A stretch of 64,000 nt of DNA from Streptomyces caatingaensis (lineage in GTDB: Bacteria > Actinomycetota > Actinomycetes > Streptomycetales > Streptomycetaceae). The stretch lies in NCBI RefSeq assembly GCF_001187435.1, contig NZ_LFXA01000011.1, positions 124,001 to 188,000 of the forward strand, written 5' to 3'. Each line of letters begins with the position of its first letter. Positions within the stretch are counted from its first letter, which is position 1. The notes under the pieces were generated by a model, which saw only the letters and a program-made list of their open reading frames with translations, was not told the origin of the DNA and made no database searches. This document shows, piece after piece, positions 1 through 9,541 of the stretch. Position numbers and translations under genes: made by a program.

Positions 1-6
1 TCCGGG

Positions 7-1029
7 GTGAGCGAGATGAACGAGATCATCGGCCGGTGCCCGGGGACGGCCACCGGCGTGGGGTCCATGCCCGGGACGGACGCCCGCGAGGCGGCCAGGA
101 TCGTCACGGGGTCCCTGGAGACCCTGCCGTACCTGCCGGAGCTGCCCGCCCGCGGACCCGGCGCCGACATGATCGGCCGGACCGCCGGGCTGCTGGTGGA
201 CGTCTTCGCCCAGGTCGAGCCCAGCGGCTGGCGGATCGGCGACCGGCCGGGCCGGGACACCCGGCGGGCGCACGCGTGGCTGCGCGAGGACCTGGACGCC
301 CTGGAGGAGTTCACCCAGGGGTACGAGGGCGCGCTGAAGGTCTCGGCCGTCGGCCCGTGGACGCTCGCCGCGGCGCTCCAACTGCGCGGCGGCGAGGCCG
401 CCTTGGCCGACCCCGGCGCCTGCCGCGACCTGGCCGCCTCGCTCGCGGAGGGGCTGCGCGGCCACCTCGCGGAGCTGCGGCGCCGGGTGCCGGGCGCACG
501 CCTCGTCCTCCAGCTCGACGAACCGTCGCTGCCCGCCGTGCTGCGCGGACAGGTCCGTACGGCCAGCGGCTACCGCACCCACCGGGCGGTGGACCGGGCC
601 GTCGCCGAGGGCGCGCTGCGCGAGCTCGCCGCGGTCGCGCGGGAGGCGGACGGCGCCCTCGTCGTCCACTCGTGCGCCCCCGGCGTGCCGTTCGCGCTGC
701 TGCGGAGGGCCGGCGCGACCGGAGTCTCGTTCGATTTCTCCCTGCTCACCGAGCGTGAGGACGAGGCGCTCGGCGAGGCCGTCGAGGCGGGGACGACGCT
801 CTTCGCGGGCGTGGTGCCCGGCGTGGACGGCCCGTTGTCCGACCCTGCCGGTAGCGTCATGGGGGTCAGGACGCTGTGGCGCAGGCTGGGGCTGTCGCCG
901 GCGACTCTCGCGGAGTCCGTCGTCGTCACCCCGTCGTGCGGGCTCGCGGGTGCTTCGCCCGCATATGCCCGTTCTGTCCTCGCCCACTGCGTCCGGGCGG
1001 CACGATCGCTCGCGGACAACCCGGAGTGA
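7..1029 (+). CDS. Cobalamin-independent methionine synthase-like protein (MetE C-terminal domain)
   Basis: A 340-residue protein resembling only the catalytic C-terminal half of MetE, the enzyme that transfers a methyl group to homocysteine. Zinc-ligand type residues are visible as H221-x-C223 (HSCAPG) and C311 (PSCGLAG), the spacing expected of the MetE barrel. The N-terminus carries TGVGSMPG, typical of short actinobacterial members. GTG at 7 is taken as the start; ATG at 16 is an alternative, and the window edge hides the ribosome binding site. It ends 32 bp before ligA, so the two are probably co-transcribed. The true substrate of these short homologues is not established, so methionine synthesis is inferred from the family. 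Confidence 0.8.
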   Translation: MSEMNEIIGRCPGTATGVGSMPGTDAREAARIVTGSLETLPYLPELPARGPGADMIGRTAGLLVDVFAQVEPSGWRIGDRPGRDTRRAHAWLREDLDALEEFTQGYEGALKVSAVGPWTLAAALQLRGGEAALADPGACRDLAASLAEGLRGHLAELRRRVPGARLVLQLDEPSLPAVLRGQVRTASGYRTHRAVDRAVAEGALRELAAVAREADGALVVHSCAPGVPFALLRRAGATGVSFDFSLLTEREDEALGEAVEAGTTLFAGVVPGVDGPLSDPAGSVMGVRTLWRRLGLSPATLAESVVVTPSCGLAGASPAYARSVLAHCVRAARSLADNPE

Positions 1030-1061
1030 CGGCGCCCATGGAGCAACGGGAGGAAGAGACG

Positions 1062-3287
1062 GTGGCTGTCGAACAGGGCGGCGGACCCACGGCGGAGGTG
1101 CGGGAGCGGCACGCCCGCCTCGCCGAGCAGATCGAGGAGCACCGCTTCCGGTACTACGTCAAGGACGCCCCGACGATCAGCGACGCCGAGTTCGACCGGC
1201 TGATGCGCGAACTGGAGGCCCTGGAGGAGGAGCACCCGGAGCTGCGCACGCCCGACTCGCCGACGCAGAAGGTCGCCGGCTCCTACGAGACGGAGTTCAC
1301 CTCCGTCGAGCACCGCGAGCGCATGCTCTCCCTGGACAACGCCTTCTCCGACGACGAGCTGGCCGCCTGGGCCGACCGCATCGCCAAGGACATCGGCGAG
1401 GGCTCCCGCTACCACTTCCTCTGCGAGCTCAAGGTCGACGGCCTCGCCGTCAACCTCACCTACGAGCACGGCCGCCTCACCCGCGCCGCCACCCGCGGCG
1501 ACGGCCGCACCGGCGAGGACATCACGCCCAACATCCGCACCATCTCCGAGATCCCGCACCGCCTCAAGGGCGACCGGATCCCGGCCCTGGTCGAGGTGCG
1601 CGGCGAGGTCTACTTCCCCATGGAGAAGTTCGAGGAGCTCAACGCCCGCCTCGTGGCGGCCGGCAAGCCGCCCTTCGCCAACCCGCGCAACGCGGCGGCC
1701 GGTTCGCTGCGCCAGAAGTACCCGCGCGTCACCGCCACCCGCCCCCTGCACATGGTCGTGCACGGCGTCGGCGCCCGCGAGGGCTTCGCCGTCGAGCGCC
1801 AGTCCCAGGCGTACGAGCTGCTGCGCGAGTGGGGGCTGCCGACCGCCGCCCACGCGAAGGTCGTCGACTCCCTGGCCGGGGTGCGGAAGTTCATCGCCCA
1901 CTACGGCAAGCCGGAGATCCGGCACTCCATGGAGCACGAGATCGACGGCGTCGTCGTCAAGCTCGACGAGGTCCCCCTCCAGGGGCGCCTGGGCTCCACC
2001 TCGCGCGCGCCCCGCTGGGCCATCGCCTGGAAGTACCCCCCGGAGGAGGTCAACACCAAGCTCCTCGACATCCGCGTCGGCGTCGGCCGCACCGGCCGCG
2101 TCACGCCGTACGCGGTGGTCGAGCCCGTCACCGTGGCCGGTTCCGAGGTCGAGTTCGCCACCCTGCACAACCAGGAGGTCGTCAAGGCCAAGGGCGTCCT
2201 CATCGGCGACACCGTCGTGCTGCGCAAGGCCGGTGACGTCATCCCCGAGATCCTCGGCCCCGTCGTCGACCTGCGGGCCGGCGGCGAGCGGGAGTTCGTC
2301 ATGCCCGCCGAGTGCCCCGAGTGCGGCAGCGCGCTGCGCCCGATGAAGGAGGGCGACGTCGACCTCCGCTGCCCCAACGCCCGCTCCTGCCCGGCGCAGC
2401 TGCGCGAGCGCATCTTCTACCTCGCCGGCCGCAAGGCGCTGGACATCGAGGCCCTCGGCGAGGAGACCGTCCGCGCCCTGACCAGCCCCGACGAGGGCCC
2501 CCGGGCCCTCACCTCCGAGGCCGACCTCTTCGACCTGAAGGTCGAGGACCTGCGCGACATCAAGATGTGGCGCCGCGACACCCGCAAGGGCGCCAAGGAG
2601 GACGACCGCGTCCTCGCGCCCTACTTCTACGGCCGGCCGAGGACCACCGGCCGGGGCGAGGAGAAGCGCACCCTCCCGGCCGAGCCCAAGGAGAACACCA
2701 AGCGGCTGATGCGCGAGCTGGAGAAGGCCAAGGAGAGGCCCCTGTCACGGGTGCTCACCGGCCTGTCCATCCGGCACGTGGGCCCGGTCGCCGCGGTCGA
2801 GCTGGCCCGCGAGTTCCGCTCGGTCGAGCGGATCGCCGAGGCGAGCGAGGAGGAGCTGGCCGCCGTCGAGGGCATCGGCGGCACCATCGCCGCCTCCGTC
2901 AAGGAGTGGTTCGCCGAGGACTGGCACCGCGAGATCGTCGAGAAGTGGAAGGCCGCCGGCGTCCGCATGGAGGAGGAGGCCACCGCCGCCGACGAGGGGC
3001 CGCGCCCGCTGGCCGGCCTCACCGTCGTCGTCACCGGCACCCTCTCCTCGTACACGCGCGACGCGGCCAAGGAGGCGCTCCAGCAGCGGGGCGCCAAGGT
3101 GACCGGATCGGTCTCGAAGAAGACCGACTTCGTGGTCGTCGGCGACAACCCCGGCTCCAAATACGACAAGGCGATGCAGCTGAAGGTCCCCGTGCTGGAG
3201 GAGGACGGCTTCGCCGTCCTGCTCGGCCAGGGGCCGGAGGCCGCCCGCGAGGCCGCCGTTCCCCAGGAGGTCACCCCGGCGGGCTGA
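1062..3287 (+). CDS. ligA: NAD-dependent DNA ligase LigA
   Basis: Seals nicks in duplex DNA during replication and repair, using NAD+ to adenylate the active-site lysine. The protein is 741 residues. Domains in order: N-terminal Ia domain (RFRYYV), adenylation domain with K124 in KVDG, OB fold, Cys4 zinc finger (C418, C421, C437, C443), helix-hairpin-helix region and a C-terminal BRCT domain (VVVTGTLSSYTRD, then DFVVVGDNPGSKYDKA). GTG 1062 is preferred because GGGAGG lies 8 nt upstream; ATG 1038 is in frame but lacks such a site. A basic, low-similarity stretch between the zinc finger and the HhH repeats (around residues 490-560) replaces the usual linker and looks lineage-specific. Confidence 0.97.
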   Translation: MAVEQGGGPTAEVRERHARLAEQIEEHRFRYYVKDAPTISDAEFDRLMRELEALEEEHPELRTPDSPTQKVAGSYETEFTSVEHRERMLSLDNAFSDDELAAWADRIAKDIGEGSRYHFLCELKVDGLAVNLTYEHGRLTRAATRGDGRTGEDITPNIRTISEIPHRLKGDRIPALVEVRGEVYFPMEKFEELNARLVAAGKPPFANPRNAAAGSLRQKYPRVTATRPLHMVVHGVGAREGFAVERQSQAYELLREWGLPTAAHAKVVDSLAGVRKFIAHYGKPEIRHSMEHEIDGVVVKLDEVPLQGRLGSTSRAPRWAIAWKYPPEEVNTKLLDIRVGVGRTGRVTPYAVVEPVTVAGSEVEFATLHNQEVVKAKGVLIGDTVVLRKAGDVIPEILGPVVDLRAGGEREFVMPAECPECGSALRPMKEGDVDLRCPNARSCPAQLRERIFYLAGRKALDIEALGEETVRALTSPDEGPRALTSEADLFDLKVEDLRDIKMWRRDTRKGAKEDDRVLAPYFYGRPRTTGRGEEKRTLPAEPKENTKRLMRELEKAKERPLSRVLTGLSIRHVGPVAAVELAREFRSVERIAEASEEELAAVEGIGGTIAASVKEWFAEDWHREIVEKWKAAGVRMEEEATAADEGPRPLAGLTVVVTGTLSSYTRDAAKEALQQRGAKVTGSVSKKTDFVVVGDNPGSKYDKAMQLKVPVLEEDGFAVLLGQGPEAAREAAVPQEVTPAG

Positions 3288-3308
3288 CGCCGCCCGCCCG
3301 CCGGATCC

Positions 3309-3341
3309 GGGTAATGCCCGCCGGACCAGCGGGCATTACCC
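3309..3341. terminator. Perfect 13-bp inverted repeat downstream of ligA
   Basis: Arms 3309-3321 and 3329-3341 are exact reverse complements separated by a 7-nt loop. It lies 22 bp after the ligA stop and before rmdB. There is no T-tract, so it may be a U-less actinobacterial terminator, an RNA-processing hairpin or an operator. The AT-containing core (GTAATG/CATTAC) is unusual for a GC-only terminator here. Confidence 0.6.
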
Positions 3342-3485
3342 CTACAGCGCTTACAGGACGGCCCGGGCGGGGCGGATCCCGTTCGGGCAACCGCTGCCGA
3401 TCGCTGCCCGTCGTAGCCTTCTGCGGCCTACTGTTGATGTGCGCCTGCCGTGGCGCGGGCACCGCCGGCTGTGAGAGGGACGGGC

Positions 3486-5588
3486 ATGAAACCCACCACC
3501 GACAGCGCCGAACCGGCATCGCGACTGCGCCGGGACCCCCCGCCCGCACTCCCGGTCGTCTGCGTGCCCCTGGCGCTGCTGGTCCTCGCCCTCGGCATCC
3601 GCGACGCGGTCGCCGAGGGGCGCGCGCTCTTCCCCGGACAGACCGTCGGCTGGTCCCTGGCCACGCTGACCGCGCTCATCGTCGCCCACCTGGTCGCCCT
3701 CGGCCGCGACCGCTGGTGGGGCGGCACCGGCTCCGGCGCCGCCCTCACCCTGGCCGTCCTGCTGCTCTACGGCTGGCTGCCCGCCGCCCTGATCAGCATC
3801 GCCGTCGTCACCTTCGTCGGCACGGCCCGCCGGCACCGCTGGCGCCAGGCGTTACTCCACTGCGCGGTGGACGTCCTCGGGGTCGCCGCCGGCGGCTCCG
3901 CGCTCATCGCCTGGGGCGTCCACGCCTCCGTCGAACGGCCGTGGCTGCCCGACCGCTGGGAGCTCGGCGACCTCCCGCGCATCGCCCTGGCCGCCTTCGT
4001 CCACCTCGCCGTCACCCGCGCCCTGCTGTGGCGTCACCTCGCCCCGCCGCACGCCCGGCTCACCGGCGCCGTCGCCCGCATCGCCCTGCTGCGCCAGGCC
4101 CTCGTCGGCGGCGCCCTGCTCGGCATCGCCCCGCTCATCGCCGTCGTCGCCGACCACGCCCCGCTGCTGCTGCCGCTCTTCGCCGTCCCGCTCATAGCCC
4201 TCGACTCCACCCTCTGGATCGCCCACGCCCGCGCCGAGGAGCAGCTCCGCGACCCCCTCACCGGCCTCCCCAACCGGCAGTGCCTGCTGGAGCGCACCTG
4301 GGCCGCCATCGACGAGGCCGAACAGACCGGCGAGCGCGCCGCCCTCGTCCTCATCGACCTCGACCGCTTCCGGTCCGTCAACGACACGCTCGGCCACCTC
4401 GCCGGGGACCGGCTGCTCCTCCAGCTCGCCGCCCGGCTGCGGCAGGCGCTGCCGCGCGACGCCGAGGCCGCCCGGCTCGGCGGCGACGAGTTCGCCGTCC
4501 TGCTGCCCGTCACCGACTCCCTCACCAGCGCCCAGCGCGTCGCCCGCGCCCTCGTCGCCTCCCTCGGCTCGCCCCTCGACCTCGACGGGCTCACCCTCGT
4601 CCTGGAGGCCAGCGCCGGCGTCGCCGTCTACCCCGACCACGCCACCGACGCCGAAGGGCTGCTGCGCCGCGCCGACGTGGCGATGTACCAGGCCAAGCGG
4701 GACCGCAGCGGCGTCGAGGTCTACGAGGCCCGGCGCGACGGCAACACCCCCGACCGGCTCGGCCTGCTGGGCGACCTGCGGCGCGCCCTCGACGCCGGCG
4801 AGGTGGAGCTGCACTACCAGCCGAAGGTCCGCTTCGACGGGCACGTCGAGGGGCTGGAGGCGCTGGTGCGCTGGGTGCACCCGGAGCGCGGCCGGGTCTC
4901 GCCGGACGAGTTCATCGCCATCGCCGAGTCCTCCGGGCTGATGCCCCGGCTCACCGAGTACGTGCTGGAGACCGCCCTCGGGCAGGTCGCGCGGTGGCGG
5001 GCCATGGGGCTGGAGGTGCCGGTCGCCGTCAACGTCTCGCCGCGCGACGTCCACACGCCCGGCTTCGCCGGGGCGGTCGCCGCCCGCCTCGCCCGCCACG
5101 GCGTCCCGCCGGGCGCCCTCCAGCTCGAGATAACCGAGCACGTCCTCCTGGAGGACCCGCAGCGGGCCGCCGACACGCTCGCGGGGCTCACCGGGCACGG
5201 CGTGAAGATGTCCCTCGACGACTTCGGCACGGGCTATTCGTCCCTGGTGCACCTGCGGCGGCTGCCGGTCAGCGAGCTCAAGATCGACCGGTCGTTCGTG
5301 GCCCGGCTGGCCATCGACAACGAGGACGCTGAGATCGTCCGCTGCACGCTCGACCTCGCCCACTCGCTCGGCCTCCTCGTCGTCGCCGAGGGCGTCGAGG
5401 ACGACGAGACGTGGGAGCGGCTGCGGGATCTCGGGTGCGACGCGGTACAGGGGTGGCTGGTGGCGGCGGCGATGCCGCCCGAGGAGACCACGGCGTGGCT
5501 GCGGCTGCGCGAGGGCGCGCCCGAGCCCGCGCCGGCTCCCGCCCCGGCCGACGCCCCGCCGGCGGGGGCGGACCAGCCGGTGACGTAG
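3486..5588 (+). CDS. rmdB: Membrane GGDEF-EAL protein, RmdB-type c-di-GMP phosphodiesterase
   Basis: A 700-residue membrane protein of cyclic di-GMP metabolism. About six to eight hydrophobic helices occupy residues 10-250, followed by a GGDEF domain with intact GGDEF (332-336) and an EAL domain with intact signature E458-A-L-x-R, NVS, TE, DDFGTGYSS, ELKID and AEGVE motifs. All EAL catalytic positions look preserved. S. coelicolor RmdB (SCO5495), next to ligA, is a known phosphodiesterase affecting colony development; the same position here supports the name. ATG 3486 follows GAGGGAC; an in-frame GTG at 3450 is less likely. Codon 123 (3852-3854) is the rare Leu codon TTA, implying dependence on the bldA tRNA. 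Whether the GGDEF half is active cannot be read from sequence. Confidence 0.9.
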   Translation: MKPTTDSAEPASRLRRDPPPALPVVCVPLALLVLALGIRDAVAEGRALFPGQTVGWSLATLTALIVAHLVALGRDRWWGGTGSGAALTLAVLLLYGWLPAALISIAVVTFVGTARRHRWRQALLHCAVDVLGVAAGGSALIAWGVHASVERPWLPDRWELGDLPRIALAAFVHLAVTRALLWRHLAPPHARLTGAVARIALLRQALVGGALLGIAPLIAVVADHAPLLLPLFAVPLIALDSTLWIAHARAEEQLRDPLTGLPNRQCLLERTWAAIDEAEQTGERAALVLIDLDRFRSVNDTLGHLAGDRLLLQLAARLRQALPRDAEAARLGGDEFAVLLPVTDSLTSAQRVARALVASLGSPLDLDGLTLVLEASAGVAVYPDHATDAEGLLRRADVAMYQAKRDRSGVEVYEARRDGNTPDRLGLLGDLRRALDAGEVELHYQPKVRFDGHVEGLEALVRWVHPERGRVSPDEFIAIAESSGLMPRLTEYVLETALGQVARWRAMGLEVPVAVNVSPRDVHTPGFAGAVAARLARHGVPPGALQLEITEHVLLEDPQRAADTLAGLTGHGVKMSLDDFGTGYSSLVHLRRLPVSELKIDRSFVARLAIDNEDAEIVRCTLDLAHSLGLLVVAEGVEDDETWERLRDLGCDAVQGWLVAAAMPPEETTAWLRLREGAPEPAPAPAPADAPPAGADQPVT

Positions 5589-5732
5589 CGGGGGCGAGGG
5601 CGGGGGCACCCCCTCCGGGAGCGGGGTCCGGGGCCCCCTCCCCCGAAGGGGAAGCCGAACCGTTTCGCGGTCAGGCCGTGCCGCGCCATAGGATTGGGCG
5701 GAAACCACCACACTCACCCTGAGGATCGCTGC

Positions 5733-6029
5733 ATGCCTGGCATCACGCGCGAGGAGGTCGCCCACCTCGCCCGGCTGGCACGTCTGGAGCTGAAGGACGA
5801 AGAGCTCGACCACTTCGCCACCCAGCTCGACGACATCATCGGCGCGGTCGCCCGCGTCTCCGAGGTCGCCGAACAGGACGTCCCGCCGACCTCCCACCCG
5901 CTGCCGCTGACCAACGTCATGCGCGCGGACGAGGTCCGTCCGTCGCTGACCCCTCAGCAGGCGCTGTCCGGCGCCCCGGCCCAGGAGCAGCAGCGTTTCA
6001 AGGTGCCGCAGATCCTGGGGGAGGACTAG
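5733..6029 (+). CDS. gatC: Asp/Glu-tRNA amidotransferase subunit C
   Basis: A 98-residue small subunit of GatCAB, which converts Glu-tRNA(Gln) and/or Asp-tRNA(Asn) to the amidated forms. GatC wraps around and stabilises GatA. The opening ITREEVAHLARLARLEL and the central PLTNVMRADEVRP are family hallmarks. ATG 5733 is preceded by GAGGA at 7-nt spacing. gatA begins 7 bp downstream, so the genes form an operon. Confidence 0.96.
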   Translation: MPGITREEVAHLARLARLELKDEELDHFATQLDDIIGAVARVSEVAEQDVPPTSHPLPLTNVMRADEVRPSLTPQQALSGAPAQEQQRFKVPQILGED

Positions 6030-6036
6030 GACCGTC

Positions 6037-7539
6037 ATGACGGCCAACATCAACATCATCAAGCTCACGGCCGCCGAGATCGCGGAGAAGATCGCCTCCG
6101 GCGAGCTCACCGCCGTCGAGGTCACCGAGGCCCACCTGGCCCGCATCGACGCCGTCGACGAGAAGGTCCACGCCTTCCTGCACGTCGACCGCGAGGGCGC
6201 CCTCGCCCAGGCGCGCGCCGTGGACGAGAAGCGCGCCCGCGGCGAGAAGCTCGGCCCGCTGGCCGGCGTCCCGCTCGCGCTGAAGGACATCTTCACCACC
6301 GAGGGCGTGCCGACCACCGTCGGCTCCAAGATCCTCGAGGGCTGGATCCCGCCGTACGACGCGACGCTCACCAAGCGCCTCAAGGACGCGGACGTCGTCA
6401 TCCTCGGCAAGACGAACATGGACGAGTTCGCCATGGGCTCGTCCACCGAGAACAGCGCCTACGGCCCGACCGGCAACCCCTGGGACCTCACCAAGATCCC
6501 CGGCGGCTCCGGCGGCGGCTCCAGCGCGGCCCTCGCCTCGTACGAGGCCCCGCTCGCCATCGGCACGGACACCGGCGGCTCCATCCGCCAGCCCGCCGCC
6601 GTCACCGGCACGGTCGGCGTCAAGCCGACCTACGGCGCGGTCTCCCGCTACGGCATGGTGGCGTTCTCGTCCTCCCTCGACCAGGGCGGCCCCTGCGCCC
6701 GTACGGTCCTGGACGCGGCCCTGCTGCACGAGGTCATCGCCGGCCACGACCCGCTGGACTCGACGTCCATCGACGCCCCGGTCCCGCCGGTCGTCGAGGC
6801 CGCCCGCAACGGCAGCGTCGAGGGCATGCGCGTCGGCGTCGTCAAGCAGTTCCGCGGCGAGGGCTACCAGGCCGGCGTCCTCCAGCGGTTCGACGAGTCC
6901 GTCGAGCTGCTCAAGGAGCTCGGCGCCGAGATCGTCGAGGTGGACTGCCCCTCGTTCGACCTCGCGCTGGCCGCCTACTACCTGATCGCGCCGTCCGAGT
7001 GCTCCTCGAACCTCGCCCGCTTCGACGGCCTGCGCTACGGCCGCCGCGCCGGCGACGACGGCACCCGGTCCGCCGAGGACGTCACCGCGCTCACCCGCGA
7101 GGCCGGCTTCGGCCCCGAGGTCAAGCGCCGCGTCATGCTCGGCACGTACGCGCTCAGCTCCGGCTACTACGACGCGTACTACGGCTCCGCCCAGAAGGTC
7201 CGCACGCTCATCACGCGGGACTTCGAGAAGGCCTTCGAGCAGGTCGACGTCCTGGTCTCGCCGACCACGCCGACCACCGCCTTCGCGATCGGCGAGCGCG
7301 CCGACGACCCGATGGCGATGTACCTCGCGGACCTGTGCACCATCCCGACCAACCTGGCGGGCAACGCGGCCATGTCGCTGCCGTGCGGCCTCGCCCCGGA
7401 GGACGGGCTCCCGGTGGGGCTCCAGATCATCGCCCCGGCCATGAAGGACGACAGGCTCTACAAGGTCGGCGCCGCCGTCGAGGCCGCGTTCCACGACCGC
7501 TGGGGCCACCCGCTGCTGGAGGAGGCACCGTCGCTGTGA
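6037..7539 (+). CDS. gatA: Asp/Glu-tRNA amidotransferase subunit A (amidase)
   Basis: A 500-residue glutaminase subunit of GatCAB; it hydrolyses glutamine and supplies ammonia to GatB. The amidase signature is complete, with a Ser-cisSer-Lys triad assignable as K83 (LALKD), S158 (PGGS) and S182 (DTGGSIRQPA), the spacing of characterised GatA proteins. The stop codon overlaps the GTG of the next small gene, so translation is probably coupled. Confidence 0.97.
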   Translation: MTANINIIKLTAAEIAEKIASGELTAVEVTEAHLARIDAVDEKVHAFLHVDREGALAQARAVDEKRARGEKLGPLAGVPLALKDIFTTEGVPTTVGSKILEGWIPPYDATLTKRLKDADVVILGKTNMDEFAMGSSTENSAYGPTGNPWDLTKIPGGSGGGSSAALASYEAPLAIGTDTGGSIRQPAAVTGTVGVKPTYGAVSRYGMVAFSSSLDQGGPCARTVLDAALLHEVIAGHDPLDSTSIDAPVPPVVEAARNGSVEGMRVGVVKQFRGEGYQAGVLQRFDESVELLKELGAEIVEVDCPSFDLALAAYYLIAPSECSSNLARFDGLRYGRRAGDDGTRSAEDVTALTREAGFGPEVKRRVMLGTYALSSGYYDAYYGSAQKVRTLITRDFEKAFEQVDVLVSPTTPTTAFAIGERADDPMAMYLADLCTIPTNLAGNAAMSLPCGLAPEDGLPVGLQIIAPAMKDDRLYKVGAAVEAAFHDRWGHPLLEEAPSL

Positions 7540-7790
7540 GCACCGAGAAGACCAGCGCCCTGAAGAAGGCCAAGGGCTTCAAGAAGTCCAAGGCCGGCAC
7601 GTACCTGTCCATCGGCACCACGCTGTTCGGCGCGGTGAGCATCGCCAAGCAGGCCAAGAAGGCGCGCCACGAGCAGGACACCCTCCAGCTCGTCGACGCG
7701 GTCGTCTCGGCCGCCGCCATCGTCACCGGCGTCGCCCTGCTCGTCCGCGAGCTGCGCCGGATGAACAGCGACGACGTCCTCGCGGGCTGA
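7536..7790 (+). CDS. Small conserved-looking membrane protein between gatA and gatB
   Basis: An 84-residue protein of unknown function. The start GTG 7536 overlaps the gatA stop (GTGA), with GGAGG about 10 nt upstream inside gatA. The N-terminus is lysine-rich (KKAKGFKKSKAG), followed by a weakly hydrophobic segment (YLSIGTTLFGAVSI) and one likely transmembrane helix (VDAVVSAAAIVTGVALLV), ending in a charged tail. Its place inside the gat operon suggests co-expression, but a role in tRNA amidation is unproven. Confidence 0.75.
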   Translation: MSTEKTSALKKAKGFKKSKAGTYLSIGTTLFGAVSIAKQAKKARHEQDTLQLVDAVVSAAAIVTGVALLVRELRRMNSDDVLAG

Positions 7791-7815
7791 GCCGGGACTG
7801 AGAGGTAAGTTTTCC

Positions 7816-9324
7816 GTGACCGTCACTGAACTGGTGCCGTACGAGGACGCGTTGGCGTCCTACGACCCCGTCATGGGCCTGGAGGTCCACGTCGAGCTCG
7901 GCACCAAGACCAAGATGTTCTGTGGGTGCTCCACGGAGCTGGGCGCCGACGCCAACTCGCAGACCTGCCCCACCTGTCTCGGCCTGCCCGGCGCCCTGCC
8001 GGTCGTCAACGCCGTCGGCGTCGAGTCCGCGATCAAGATCGGCCTCGCGCTCAACTGCCGGATCGCCGAGTGGTGCCGCTTCGCCCGGAAGAACTACTTC
8101 TATCCGGACATGCCGAAGAACTTCCAGACCTCCCAGTACGACGAGCCCATCGCCTTCGACGGCTACCTCGACGTACAGCTGGAGGACGGCGAGGTCTTCC
8201 GCGTGGAGATCGAGCGCGCCCACATGGAGGAGGACACGGGCAAGTCGACGCACGTCGGCGGCGCCACCGGCCGCATCCACGGCGCGTCCCACTCCCTGCT
8301 CGACTACAACCGCGCCGGCATCCCGCTCATCGAGATCGTCACCAAGCCGATCACCGGTGCCGGGGAGCGCGCCCCCGAGGTCGCCAAGGCGTACGTCGCC
8401 GAGCTGCGCGAGCTCATCAAGGCGCTCGGCGTCTCCGAGGCCCGCATGGAGATGGGCCAGATGCGCTGCGACGTCAACCTGTCGCTGCGCCCGCACGGCA
8501 CCGAGACGTTCGGCACCCGCTCGGAGACGAAGAACGTCAACTCCCTGCGGTCCGTCGAGCGCGCCGTGCGCTACGAGATCAGCCGCCACGCCGGCGTGCT
8601 GAACGCGGGCGGCAAGGTCGTCCAGGAGACCCGCCACTTCCACGAGGACGACGGGTCGACGACCTCCGGCCGCATCAAGGAGGAGGCCGAGGACTACCGC
8701 TACTTCCCCGAGCCGGACCTGGTGCCGGTGGCCCCCTCCCGGGAGTGGGTCGAGGAGCTGCGGGCGACCCTGCCCGAGCTGCCGCGCGTGCGCCGCAACC
8801 GGCTGCGCGAGGAGTGGGGCGTCTCCGAGCACGACATGCAGTCGATCCTCAACGCGGGCGCGGTCGACCTGATCGTCGCCACCACCGAGGCCGGCGCGGA
8901 CTCCGCCGCCGCCCGCAAGTGGTGGATGGGTGAGCTGGCCCGCAGCGCCAACGAGTCCGGTACGGAGCTCTCGGCGCTGCCGATCACCCCGGCGCAGGTC
9001 GCCCGGGTCGCGGCGCTCGTCGCCGAGGGCGCGCTCAACGACAAGCTGGCCCGCCAGGTCATCGAGGGCGTGCTCGCGGGCGAGGGCGACCCCGACGCGG
9101 TCGTCGAGAAGCGCGGCCTGAAGGTCGTCTCGGACGACAGCGCGCTGGGCGCGGCGGTGGACGAGGCCATCGCGGCCAACGCGGCGATCGCCGACAAGAT
9201 CCGCGCCGGCAAGGTCGCGGCGGCGGGCGCGCTCGTCGGCGCGGTCATGAAGGCCACGCGCGGTCAGGCGGACGCGGCGCGGGTGCGCGAGCTGATCCTG
9301 GAGAAGCTGGGCGTCGAGGGCTGA
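7816..9324 (+). CDS. gatB: Asp/Glu-tRNA amidotransferase subunit B
   Basis: A 502-residue subunit of GatCAB that binds misacylated tRNA and transfers ammonia to the phosphorylated side chain. The cradle domain begins GLEVHVEL, with a zinc-binding pattern of two Cys pairs (FCGC and CPTC) near residues 35-60, and the HEDDGSTTSGRIKEEAEDYRY region is conserved. The C-terminal helical and YqeY-like domains follow (LNDKLARQVIEGVL). GTG 7816 follows GAGAGG. It is the last gene of the gatCA-x-B operon and is followed by a terminator-like hairpin. Confidence 0.97.
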   Translation: MTVTELVPYEDALASYDPVMGLEVHVELGTKTKMFCGCSTELGADANSQTCPTCLGLPGALPVVNAVGVESAIKIGLALNCRIAEWCRFARKNYFYPDMPKNFQTSQYDEPIAFDGYLDVQLEDGEVFRVEIERAHMEEDTGKSTHVGGATGRIHGASHSLLDYNRAGIPLIEIVTKPITGAGERAPEVAKAYVAELRELIKALGVSEARMEMGQMRCDVNLSLRPHGTETFGTRSETKNVNSLRSVERAVRYEISRHAGVLNAGGKVVQETRHFHEDDGSTTSGRIKEEAEDYRYFPEPDLVPVAPSREWVEELRATLPELPRVRRNRLREEWGVSEHDMQSILNAGAVDLIVATTEAGADSAAARKWWMGELARSANESGTELSALPITPAQVARVAALVAEGALNDKLARQVIEGVLAGEGDPDAVVEKRGLKVVSDDSALGAAVDEAIAANAAIADKIRAGKVAAAGALVGAVMKATRGQADAARVRELILEKLGVEG

Positions 9325-9341
9325 CGCCATCCGCTGTGGTC

Positions 9342-9373
9342 AAGGGCCGTTCCCTCCGTGGGGGCGGCCCTTT
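9342..9373 (+). terminator. Terminator-like hairpin after gatB
   Basis: Arms 9342-9349 (AAGGGCCG) and 9365-9372 (CGGCCCTT) pair perfectly around a 15-nt loop and end in TTT. It begins 18 bp after the gatB stop and closes the gat operon. Confidence 0.65.
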
Positions 9374-9541
9374 CCGCGTGGGTGCCCCCGGCCGGGCGCC
9401 CCGGGCCAGGTGTCCTATGGCGTGATTAGTCGCACTTGGCCGGAATTGCTCGCCGGGTTCCTCGCCTGGTGGAACGGTCCGGCATGATCCCGCCTGGAAC
9501 GGGCCGGACCGGGCGCCCGTACTCGACGGCTGGGGGTAGCA

